Shown: positions 19,275 through 26,532 of the stretch, piece by piece | Layout of the letters: every line of letters starts with the position of its first letter | How positions within the stretch are numbered: the first letter of the stretch is position 1 | Assembly (NCBI RefSeq): GCF_000178115.2 | Contig: NC_014828.1 | Span: 2,555,501-2,619,500, forward strand | Direction of reading: 5' to 3' | DNA from: Ethanoligenens harbinense YUAN-3 | Lineage (GTDB): Bacteria; Bacillota; Clostridia; Oscillospirales; Ethanoligenentaceae | DNA: 64,000 nt | Notes under the pieces: generated by a model | What the model was told of the DNA's origin: nothing | The model's database searches: none | The model's input: only the letters and a program-made list of their open reading frames with translations | Program-made: the position numbers and the translations under genes

Positions 19275-20362
19275 CTCCCGCCCTCCCACTCGCGGGAAAA
19301 ACCGTGCTGGCCGCTATGAGCGGCGGGGTGGACAGTTCCGTCACGGCCGCCCTGCTCAAAGAACAGGGTGCCAGCGTAATCGGCATCACCCTCAATGTCT
19401 GGCCGGAAGAGGAGAACCCCTGCGCGCGCAGCTGCTGCTCCGTCACCGACGTGGACGACGCGCGCGCCGTCTGCAACGTGCTCGGCATCCCGCACTACGT
19501 CCTCAACACGCAGGCCGATTTCAAGCGCGGCGTCATCGACTATTTCGCCGCGGAATACCTGCGCGGGCGCACGCCCAACCCCTGCATCGCCTGCAACGCG
19601 CGTGTGAAGTTTACCGCCATGCTGCGCAAAGCCGACGAGTTCCAGGCCGATTTCATCGCCACGGGACATTACGCCCGCATCCTGCGCGACGCGGGCGGCT
19701 GCCGTCTCGTGCGCGCGGCCGACGCACGCAAGGACCAGACCTATGTGCTCTATATGCTCACGCAGACGCAGCTTGGTCGCATCCTGTTCCCCTGCGGCGG
19801 ATATGAAAAGCCGCAGATCCGCGCCCTTGCCAAAGCGTTCGGCCTGCCCACCTTTCAGAAAACCGACAGTCAGGACCTCTGTTTCATCGGCCGCGGCGGA
19901 TACACCGGTTTTCTACGCGAAAACTGCGCCGGCCTGCTGCGCCCCGGCAACATTGTGGACGAAAGCGGCCAAGTGCTGGGCCGTCACGACGGCGTCTATC
20001 GGTTCACAATCGGGCAGCACAAGGGGCTGGGGGCTTTTTCCGAAAAGAAACTCTATGTGCTCTCCATCGACGCCGCGCGCGCCGAGGTGCGCGTGGGTGA
20101 AAACGCGGCGCTGTTCGCGGCGGGCGCGCTGGTGGGCGGCACCCACCGCATACTGCCGGGCGCATTGGAAGACGGGGCGCGCGTGCAGGCTAAAATCCGC
20201 TACAATGCGCCCGCCGTGCCCGCTACCCTGCACACGGTGGAAAACGGCGCGCTCCGCCTGCTGTTTGACGAGCCGCAGCGCGCCGTCACGCCCGGGCAGG
20301 CCGCCGTTTTTTACGACGGTGATACCGTGCTCGGCGGCGGCACCATCGAACGGCCCGTCTGA
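19271..20362 (+). CDS. mnmA: tRNA-specific 2-thiouridylase MnmA
   Basis: A 363-residue cytoplasmic enzyme that thiolates U34 of tRNA Lys, Glu and Gln. The PP-loop SGGVDSS lies at residues 17-23. Catalytic cysteines are in NPCIACNARVKF and SQDLCFIG, with GHYAR and the IGQHKGLG motif between domains, then the C-terminal beta-barrel. I choose the ATG at 19271, which overlaps the nadA stop (ATGA). The much longer open frame upstream merely runs through nadA. Coupling of nadA and mnmA links two enzymes that depend on sulfur trafficking. Confidence 0.95.
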   Translation: MTPALPLAGKTVLAAMSGGVDSSVTAALLKEQGASVIGITLNVWPEEENPCARSCCSVTDVDDARAVCNVLGIPHYVLNTQADFKRGVIDYFAAEYLRGRTPNPCIACNARVKFTAMLRKADEFQADFIATGHYARILRDAGGCRLVRAADARKDQTYVLYMLTQTQLGRILFPCGGYEKPQIRALAKAFGLPTFQKTDSQDLCFIGRGGYTGFLRENCAGLLRPGNIVDESGQVLGRHDGVYRFTIGQHKGLGAFSEKKLYVLSIDAARAEVRVGENAALFAAGALVGGTHRILPGALEDGARVQAKIRYNAPAVPATLHTVENGALRLLFDEPQRAVTPGQAAVFYDGDTVLGGGTIERPV

Positions 20363-20418
20363 ATCCGCCCGGCGTCACCGGCAAACAGGCAGGCATTCAT
20401 CTGCCCGCACCCCAATGG

Positions 20419-20438
20419 TCCACACCTGGTGGATTTTT
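20419..20438 (+). terminator. Weak terminator after mnmA
   Basis: Short stem TCCAC (20419-20423) with GTGGA (20429-20433) followed by TTTTT. It is 56 bases past the mnmA stop. Confidence 0.4.
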
Positions 20439-20530
20439 CTGAAACAGGAAATGAAGCACGACCACACCGGTTGAATCGGTGCGTTTGCTGTGCAACTTCA
20501 CAAATTTGACAGCAAATCAGCGGTCAAACC

Positions 20531-20559
20531 TTGCAATACCATGGAAACGATAGTATAAT
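20531..20559 (+). promoter_or_regulatory. Promoter of the radical SAM gene
   Basis: TTGCAA (20531-20536), a 17-bp spacer and TATAAT (20554-20559). A leader of about 150 bases follows before the ATG at 20720. I see no convincing structure in it. Confidence 0.65.
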
Positions 20560-20719
20560 TCGCTTGATAATCATATCACGCGGTCAAGGGATATTGCAGC
20601 ATGCCGCCGTGACCGTTCGTATCGGTCTGCCCTGAGGACACACCGCTTTCACAGCGCAGAGAAACAGGCACCGTCCGGCATGCACAAAACCAAAAGGGTT
20701 CTTTTGGGGAGGAAAAACC

Positions 20720-22120
20720 ATGATAAACGCAAAACAGATTCTCAGCAAACTGGTTCTCAACGAAGTCTACAAATATGTGGATAAAGACCCGATGAAGAAC
20801 TTGAACAAGATGATCAACTGGGCGGAAAAGGTCATGACCAAAACGTCCTATGCGTCCATGATCAGCATGTTCCGGGAAATTGCGGAAGATCCGAACAGCA
20901 ACTGGTACAAACTGATCGAGCGCTATTTCACCGAGCTGAACAAAAATACCCAGAAACGCTTCCTGACGAACTTCATCGTGAACGCCGGCCTTGTGGGCAA
21001 CACGATCATCGACAAGAGCAAAGCCAAATACGACTGCAACGTGCCGTGGGCCATCCTGATGGACCCGACCACAGCCTGCAACCTCAAATGCACCGGCTGC
21101 TGGGCGGCGGAATACGCCAACAGCGTCTCGCTGAGTTATGAGCAGTTGGCCAGCGTCATCGAGCAGGGCAAGAAGCTGGGTATTTATATGTACCTGTTCT
21201 CGGGCGGCGAACCGCTGGTGCGCAAAAAAGACCTGCTGCGCCTGGCCGAAGAGAACAACGACTGCATGTTCCTCGCTTTCACCAACGCCACCCTCATCGA
21301 CGAGGAATTCGCCGCCGAAGTCGAGCGCCTGGGCAACTTCGCGTTCGCCATCAGCGTGGAAGGCTTCGAGGAAGAAACCGACATGCGCCGCGGCAAGGGC
21401 ACCTATCAGGCTGTGATGAACGCCATGGACATTCTGCATCGCCACGGCATCATCTTCGGCTTCTCCACCTGCTACCACAGCAAGAACACCGACGTGGTGG
21501 GCAGCGACGAATGGCTCGACCTCATGATCGAAAAAGGATGCACCTTCGGCTGGTACTTCACATACATGCCCATCGGCAAAGATGCCGTTACCGATCTGCT
21601 GGCGCGTCCGGAGCAGCGCGAATATATGTACCGCCAGCTGCACAAATTCCGCGGCACCAACCCGCACAACGGCACCAAGCCTATTTTCCTGCTCGATTTC
21701 TGGAACGACGGCGAATATGTGGGCGGCTGCATCGCCGGCGGCCGCGTCTATCTGCACATCAACGCCAACGGCGATGTGGAGCCCTGCGCTTTCATCCATT
21801 ATTCCAACGCGAACATCAAGGAACAGAGCCTGCTGGAAGCACTCCAGTCCCCGCTCTTCCAGGAATATAAAAAAGGCCAGCCGTTCAACGAGAACATGCT
21901 GCGTCCCTGCCCGCTGCTGGATAACCCCGAAAAACTGCGCGGCATGGTCAACACCTCCGGCGCACACTCCACCCAGTATCAGGACAACGAGAGCGCCGAG
22001 GAAGTCACCGCAAAAACCGAAGAAATTTCCAAAGAGTGGAAAGAAACAGCCGATCGCATATGGGAAACCAACCCCAACAATCCCAGCCAAAAGGAAACCG
22101 TCAGCAAATCTGCGGACTGA
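20720..22120 (+). CDS. Radical SAM protein with SPASM-like C-terminal region
   Basis: 466 residues. The radical SAM cluster motif CNLKCTGC lies near residue 119, followed by the SAM-binding GGEP (LFSGGEPLVRKKDLL). The C-terminal third has conserved cysteines in GGCIAGGRVYLHINANGDVEPCAF and LRPCPLLDNP, typical of an auxiliary-cluster (SPASM/twitch) domain. An N-terminal helical domain of about 100 residues is an addition to the core, and a charged tail follows. Substrate unknown; no peptide precursor gene was seen nearby, so a RiPP role is not supported. GGGGAGG precedes the ATG. Confidence 0.85.
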   Translation: MINAKQILSKLVLNEVYKYVDKDPMKNLNKMINWAEKVMTKTSYASMISMFREIAEDPNSNWYKLIERYFTELNKNTQKRFLTNFIVNAGLVGNTIIDKSKAKYDCNVPWAILMDPTTACNLKCTGCWAAEYANSVSLSYEQLASVIEQGKKLGIYMYLFSGGEPLVRKKDLLRLAEENNDCMFLAFTNATLIDEEFAAEVERLGNFAFAISVEGFEEETDMRRGKGTYQAVMNAMDILHRHGIIFGFSTCYHSKNTDVVGSDEWLDLMIEKGCTFGWYFTYMPIGKDAVTDLLARPEQREYMYRQLHKFRGTNPHNGTKPIFLLDFWNDGEYVGGCIAGGRVYLHINANGDVEPCAFIHYSNANIKEQSLLEALQSPLFQEYKKGQPFNENMLRPCPLLDNPEKLRGMVNTSGAHSTQYQDNESAEEVTAKTEEISKEWKETADRIWETNPNNPSQKETVSKSAD

Positions 22121-22168
22121 TTCCGCCCGCAACTGCATAGGTATTACCCGGGAGGCCCCGCCGACCGG

Positions 22169-22199
22169 AAAAGCCGCCGGCAAGTCCCGGCGGCTTTTT
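22169..22199 (+). terminator. Terminator of the radical SAM gene
   Basis: GCCGCCGG (22173-22180) and CCGGCGGC (22187-22194) form a perfect stem followed by TTTTT. Confidence 0.85.
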
Positions 22200-22214
22200 A
22201 TATTTCCCGCCCTC

Positions 22215-22292
22215 TTGCAATCCTGTGGAAGATACCGGATAATAGGTTTGGGTATCAAAGTGGTCCAGCAGGGGCATAAGCGCCCTGCTTTT
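22215..22292 (+). promoter_or_regulatory. Promoter followed by a terminator-like hairpin before the membrane-protein gene
   Basis: TTGCAA (22215-22220), a 17-bp spacer and GATAAT (22238-22243). About 24 bases downstream AGCAGGG (22267-22273) pairs with CCCTGCT (22283-22289), followed by TTTT. The hairpin lies between promoter and gene, so it could attenuate transcription. Confidence 0.45.
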
Positions 22293-22328
22293 ACATACAG
22301 TTTGTATGCAAGAAAGGGAGAATGACGT

Positions 22329-22937
22329 ATGAACCTTTATCAAATCGGGTCGCTGATCGTCCTGATCGGTTCCTGGCTGTTCTACAGCACCATCAACTGG
22401 GCGCTTGCCATCAAGACCGACTACCCCAACAAACAGTTGGCCTGGGTACCCGTCGCCAATATGTGGATCTATGGAAAAACCGTGCGCTTCTCCAACCCGC
22501 TTACCGTCGGCATGATGTTTCCGTTCATCGCCTCCATCCTCAGTCTCTTTGCACCCGGCAACCCTGTCACCGTCATCCTGGATCTTGTCGGCATAGTCGT
22601 CCTGCTGATCGCCACAGTCCGGCTTTTTCGCTGCTTCGGCACCAGCCCCGCCAACATCTGGTGGGTCTTGCTGCCCATCGTCGGCACCATCATCTTCCTC
22701 GTTAAATTTTTTGGTCTTCTTTTTTCCAAAAACGTCCCCTATACCGACCTGTACGCCAAAAACTCTGCGGATAAAAAAGGCGTGCTGACCGCCACGCCGG
22801 AATGGAATGCGCTCAGCACCGCGCTGGCGCTTGCCATCGTCGCCATCATCATCATCATCGTCGGCTCTTTCTTCACGACAGCAGCCTCCATGCAGCAGGC
22901 GTTCGAAGCGGCCGCTCATTCGTCGCTCTACAAATAA
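22329..22937 (+). CDS. Polytopic membrane protein of unknown function
   Basis: 202 residues with about five hydrophobic segments (near 5-28, 60-80, 83-100, 110-132 and 163-185). A motif between helices 1 and 2 (KQLAWVPVANMWIYGK) recalls small DUF5684-like membrane proteins in which a W..P..N motif precedes a second helix. That is a loose resemblance. GAAAGGGAG supports the ATG at 22329; an overlapping frame from 22322 is not convincing. Single-gene unit closed by a strong terminator. Confidence 0.7.
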   Translation: MNLYQIGSLIVLIGSWLFYSTINWALAIKTDYPNKQLAWVPVANMWIYGKTVRFSNPLTVGMMFPFIASILSLFAPGNPVTVILDLVGIVVLLIATVRLFRCFGTSPANIWWVLLPIVGTIIFLVKFFGLLFSKNVPYTDLYAKNSADKKGVLTATPEWNALSTALALAIVAIIIIIVGSFFTTAASMQQAFEAAAHSSLYK

Positions 22938-23002
22938 CCGGGCACATCCATTCGGGAACAACCGCCTCGTTCGATACGCAGGGCGGACGATCCGCGCATT
23001 TC

Positions 23003-23043
23003 AAAAGACGGCAGGTGCATTCTGCACCTGCCGTCTTTTTTTC
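23003..23043. terminator. Bidirectional terminator
   Basis: A 17-bp stem, AAAAGACGGCAGGTGCA (23003-23019) with its complement ending at 23039, with TTTTTTT on the right and AAAA on the left. It serves the membrane-protein gene and, on the other strand, the lipoprotein gene. Confidence 0.85.
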
Positions 23044-23099
23044 ATCGGAACCTAACGTTCAAAAAAACATCCTGCCGAGCCGGCAGTCCCGCATTCGGT

Positions 23100-23798
23100 T
23101 CAATGCGCGGTACCCACACCGGGTGCTTCAAAATGTGCCATCATATACTGCGCGGCCGCATCATACTGTGCCTTCTGCCCTTCCGGGAACTGAAAACGAA
23201 GCGTATTGATGGAGCCGGTACCCACCACAGACTTGATATAGCCCAATTTACCATCCACATTCCAGGTGATGACGGTGGTATCGCCGCTTTCCTGTTTGGA
23301 GAGGATGCCCGCCTGCCGCTGATAAAAATACTGGTCAAAATAATCGGACGGGCTGAGGTTTTCCGCGTTGTTGCCGCCGGAAACACTGAGGATCACCGTA
23401 TTGTCGGACGACGTGAACGTCTGCCCCGAACTGCTGTTGCTGAACGCTTTCAGCGACGACAGCACCGGCACGGAAAACCCGAAACGATCGTTGGTATACA
23501 AGGTGTAGCCCGCGGCGATTGAAGCGGACGAGGACGCGGGAGCAGACGACGATGACGGAGTCGACGAAGCCGACGAAGAGGACTTGCCGGACGAAACCGA
23601 TGAAGCGGATGTCGACGACACCTGTGATGACACGGCGGAGGATACCGAAGACGAGGACGAAGAAACCAACTGGGCCGGTTTGGTGTGGCCCATACAGGCG
23701 GTCAGCGCTGTCGCGGCGGCCAGCACTGCGGCGGCAACCGCAATACCCGGCAAAAGCGGCCCGTGTTCTCTGCGATTTTGAATGCTTTTCATATCCAT
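23100..23798 (-). CDS. Putative lipoprotein with serine-rich linker
   Basis: About 232 residues. A basic N-terminus and hydrophobic stretch end in a lipobox, LTAC (ATALTACMGH), so the protein is probably lipid-anchored outside the membrane. A low-complexity serine/alanine linker of about 60 residues follows. The C-terminal ~130 residues form a compact domain (YTLYTNDRFGFSVPVLSSLKA), recalling small clostridial domains that begin 'Y.N.ryGFsi'. No catalytic motif. The start is uncertain between GTG 23801, ATG 23798 and ATG 23789. Confidence 0.72.
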   Translation of the reverse strand: MDMKSIQNRREHGPLLPGIAVAAAVLAAATALTACMGHTKPAQLVSSSSSSVSSAVSSQVSSTSASSVSSGKSSSSASSTPSSSSAPASSSASIAAGYTLYTNDRFGFSVPVLSSLKAFSNSSSGQTFTSSDNTVILSVSGGNNAENLSPSDYFDQYFYQRQAGILSKQESGDTTVITWNVDGKLGYIKSVVGTGSINTLRFQFPEGQKAQYDAAAQYMMAHFEAPGVGTAH

Positions 23799-24030
23799 CA
23801 CTCTTTTCTAAACGCGTGCGGCGGGACAAGCCGTTCACGCCGGCAAAATCGATTTTTGTCATAAAAAGCGTACCATATGCTTGGGGGTGTGTCAAGCGCG
23901 GCCCGGGCCGCTGCGGTGCACAGTCCGGCCGCCGGGTTTACCGTCCTGTTTACGGGCATACTAAAAAAAGGCAGGTGTTTTTGCATGGCCGTAATAAAAA
24001 ACGCGTTTGATCGCAGACAGGAGGAATTGG

Positions 24031-24585
24031 ATGAATCCCATCATCCTGTATGGTTCCGAGAAAGATGAGAACATCGCCAATATGCTTTTGGCCGCGCTGC
24101 GCAGCCTGCGGGTCGGCGTGCTGCGCCTGACGGCGCAGTCCGTCACTCTTCTGCCGCCCTGCGTGCCGGATGTCTCCTATTTGTTGCTGGACGACGGGCA
24201 GATGCGTTCGGTGCAGATGGACCACTGCATCCTGCTGTTTAAAGCAAATTGCAGCGGGCTTGGCGGCGTCACCCTGCCCCGAGCCCACGCCGCCGTGCTG
24301 GAGCCGGAAAACGAGGAGGCTGCCGCGCTGCTGCAGGCACAGCATGTTCCCATCGTCACCTGCGGGCTCTCGCAGAAAAACACCGTCACATTTTCCAGCC
24401 GCACGCCCGCCACCGCCGTCGTCAGCCTCCAGCGGGAGATCCACGCCACAGACGGTGCGCCGGTGGAGCCGCGCGAGCTGCCGGTGACGCTCTCCTCCCC
24501 GCGCGACGATTATCCGCTGCTGGCCAGCGTGGCGGCACTGTGGCTGGCAGGTATATCATTCCCGGATAAGGGATTAAACGTGTAA
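24031..24585 (+). CDS. Unknown protein, distant resemblance to a Mur-ligase segment
   Basis: 184 residues, cytoplasmic by sequence. CAGGAGGAATTGG precedes the ATG. The segment VPIVTCGLSQKNTVTFSSRT resembles the strand-turn of the central to C-terminal part of Mur ligases, but ATP and metal motifs are absent, so ligase activity is not claimed. It lies upstream of a spore-protein gene on the same strand; a sporulation link is only a possibility. Confidence 0.6.
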   Translation: MNPIILYGSEKDENIANMLLAALRSLRVGVLRLTAQSVTLLPPCVPDVSYLLLDDGQMRSVQMDHCILLFKANCSGLGGVTLPRAHAAVLEPENEEAAALLQAQHVPIVTCGLSQKNTVTFSSRTPATAVVSLQREIHATDGAPVEPRELPVTLSSPRDDYPLLASVAALWLAGISFPDKGLNV

Positions 24586-24693
24586 CAAGAAAAACCATAA
24601 AAATTAGAAACAATTGCATTTCATAATTCAACGCACAAAACCCAAAATAGTAAAGCAAACGCAAAACAAAAACCTTTTTAAGGAGAGATATAT

Positions 24694-24921
24694 ATGGCTG
24701 GTAACAATGGTAGCAACCAGACCCTGATCCCGCAGGCGCGTGAAGCCCTCAACCGTTTTAAAATGGAAGCTGCGAGCGAAGTCGGTGTGTCCCTGAAACA
24801 GGGCTACAACGGCGACCTGACCTCCCGTCAGGCCGGCTCCATCGGCGGCCAGATGGTCAAAAAGATGATCGCGCAGGTCGAAAACAGCATGGCCAGCGGT
24901 TCCATCAACGGCATGCAGTAA
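24694..24921 (+). CDS. Alpha/beta-type small acid-soluble spore protein
   Basis: A 75-residue DNA-binding protein that coats and protects spore DNA and is degraded at germination. Family features: ALNRFKMEAASEVGV, containing the E-A/S germination-protease cleavage region, and the second conserved block LTSRQAGSIGGQMVKKMI. AAGGAGAGATATAT precedes the ATG. The family is normally expressed in the forespore under sigma-G; I could not fit a clear sigma-G promoter in the 108 bases upstream. A very strong terminator follows. Confidence 0.95.
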   Translation: MAGNNGSNQTLIPQAREALNRFKMEAASEVGVSLKQGYNGDLTSRQAGSIGGQMVKKMIAQVENSMASGSINGMQ

Positions 24922-24940
24922 TCAGCGCTTTTAAAGCGTT

Positions 24941-24975
24941 GGGCGGGGCCCCCAATGGGGGCCCCGCCCTTTTTG
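24941..24975 (+). terminator. Terminator of the spore-protein gene
   Basis: GGGCGGGGCCCCC pairs with GGGGGCCCCGCCC around a tiny loop, followed by TTTTTG. Confidence 0.9.
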
Positions 24976-24990
24976 TCTACAGCCGGATTT

Positions 24991-25407
24991 TTATAGCAGT
25001 CCTTTTTGCCGGTAGATCTGGACGGCCCGGGCGACCAGCCGCTCCGAGCAGCCCAGATATTCCGCCAGTTCCCAGCATTCCCGGCAGTTTTCCGCAAACG
25101 CACGCCTCAGTCGTTCCACCGGGAGCAGGCGCTCCACCGTCCAGACGTCCGCTTTGTATTCCATTTTGCTGCGCAACTGCAGCGGGTTGTATGCCCGGTA
25201 ATAGGTGCCGGTGTGATAATGGCCCAACTCATGCGCAAACGTTTCGGCCGTTTCCTGACGGTCTTCCATCTTGCCGGTGTTCAAGCCAATGGCAGCCGCA
25301 CCGTCCCCCAGATCGGCGATGACGCCCTTGATCTCTCCCAGCGGGCCGTCATAAACGGGGATTTGGTTTTCGGCGGCATCCTGATACAGTTCGTCAAGTA
25401 TGTCCAT
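24991..25407 (-). CDS. ImmA/IrrE-family metallopeptidase (module B)
   Basis: A 138-residue zinc peptidase with HELGH in FAHELGHYHTG and the downstream MEYKADVWTVERLLP region carrying the third ligand. It is organised like the module A protein at 7151 (same length, same ending ..AVQIYRQKG against ..AIYIYRCEG) but has diverged strongly. The start overlaps the XRE stop by 14 bases, so the pair is translationally coupled. Likely role: cleaving the adjacent XRE repressor on a signal. Confidence 0.87.
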   Translation of the reverse strand: MDILDELYQDAAENQIPVYDGPLGEIKGVIADLGDGAAAIGLNTGKMEDRQETAETFAHELGHYHTGTYYRAYNPLQLRSKMEYKADVWTVERLLPVERLRRAFAENCRECWELAEYLGCSERLVARAVQIYRQKGLL

Positions 25408-25792
25408 GTTCCCGGCCTTCTTTTTTATCTTTGGCGGCGCGCTGTGCTTTTACGAACTTGATGAAATCGAGCACGTCTTTCTTTTCGTTCAGCGTCAGCT
25501 CATGCACCTCGCCTGAAAGCGCGAAGTTCACCTCGCGCAGCTGGCTGTCCACCGTGTCTTCCTCGGGCAGGGAGAGCGACGGCGCGGATGGCCCGTCTTT
25601 GCCTGTAAGGAGGTAATCCACCGACACATGGAAATAGTCCGCGATTTTCTGCAGATTTCTGGATGACGGCTTCTGCGCACCCTTTTTCCACTGGCTGACA
25701 AGCCCGACGGTCAGCCCGGCTTCGCGGGTGAGCTGCGCCGCGTTCATCTCATGCGCTTCCATCAGCTGGAATATCCTGTTTATGGTCGTCAA
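25394..25792 (-). CDS. XRE/CI-type transcriptional repressor (module B)
   Basis: 132 residues with an N-terminal helix-turn-helix (MNAAQLTREAGLTVGLVSQWKKG, then NLQKIADYFHVSVDYLLTGKDGP) and a C-terminal helical tail. The block ..DYFHVS.DYLLTG.DGP is shared with the module A repressor. It starts with TTG at 25792, supported by AAGGGGAAGG. It is divergent from the Mor-family gene, whose promoter spacer carries a 12-bp palindrome that is a likely operator. Confidence 0.88.
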   Translation of the reverse strand: MTTINRIFQLMEAHEMNAAQLTREAGLTVGLVSQWKKGAQKPSSRNLQKIADYFHVSVDYLLTGKDGPSAPSLSLPEEDTVDSQLREVNFALSGEVHELTLNEKKDVLDFIKFVKAQRAAKDKKEGREHGHT

Positions 25793-25811
25793 CGGCCTTC
25801 CCCTTTAGTCA

Positions 25812-25873
25812 GAGAGTTTTCTCAAAAAAATTGCATATTCCTACTTGATAAATTGAGAATTCTCATTTATACT
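25812..25873 (+). promoter_or_regulatory. Module B Mor promoter with two repressor-like operators
   Basis: TTGATA (25845-25850), a 17-bp spacer and TATACT (25868-25873). A perfect palindrome TGAGAATTCTCA (25854-25865) fills the spacer. A related site GAGA-N4-TCTC lies at 25812-25823, 42 bp upstream centre to centre. This is the pattern of a CI-like repressor controlling the divergent Mor gene. Confidence 0.65.
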
Positions 25874-25980
25874 GTATACAGCAACGTACCTTGCTTTTTA
25901 TAGTTTACCATGCCGGAGGCCGCTGTGCAACCCCGCCGGCACCCGAAAACACAGGTACCCGACACACGGAGGGAACACAC

Positions 25981-26286
25981 ATGGAACTGAAACAGCTTAC
26001 GGTATCCGATCTCAGAGGCGAACAGCGCGATCTGGCCGAACTTGTCGGGATGGATACCTACCGCACACTGGTGGAAGTATACGGCGGCTGCAATCTTTAC
26101 ATTTACAAAGCAGATACCATCCTCAAAAACGTCCGCGACAAAGAGATCCGCAGCCAATACACGGGCAGCAACATCCAGGAACTGGTAGATACCTACGGCA
26201 TGAGCGAACGGGCCGTGCGCGAGATCGTGGCCGACCTCGCCAGGCAGCGGCGCACACAGGCAGCGCCCCGAAAAGTACGCGCCTGA
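25981..26286 (+). CDS. Mor-family transcriptional regulator (module B)
   Basis: A 101-residue homolog of the module A protein at 11101: TVSDL.GEQRDLAE, GGCNLYIYKADTIL and a C-terminal helix-turn-helix GMSERAVREIV, ending in a basic tail. CGGAGGG precedes the ATG. In this module Mor lies directly opposite the XRE gene, with no intervening cargo gene. What it activates is unknown; the protease gene 246 bases downstream on the same strand is a candidate. Confidence 0.85.
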   Translation: MELKQLTVSDLRGEQRDLAELVGMDTYRTLVEVYGGCNLYIYKADTILKNVRDKEIRSQYTGSNIQELVDTYGMSERAVREIVADLARQRRTQAAPRKVRA

Positions 26287-26532
26287 CCCTTGCCTTTTTC
26301 CGGTGCCCTTGAGAAAATTTGCTCCAAATATCGTTGCGGATACATATTTTTCACAAGTAGCCCTCGCCAAACATTGCCGAAATATGTTAAAATAAGATGG
26401 ATTTTCTTCTTGAGCATGCCGCTTTTCCCGAATCGTTTTGACCGAAATCGCCTGAAAAGGGCTGCGGAACAGACGGCGCACATCCATCTGCTGATCGACT
26501 ATGACATTTCATTCGTAAAAAAGGGGGCCGCA

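Noticed and set aside
20576-22258. Long antisense frame over the radical SAM gene
   Set aside because: The plus strand has the CxxxCxxC and GGEP motifs with promoter, binding site and terminator; the antisense frame has none.
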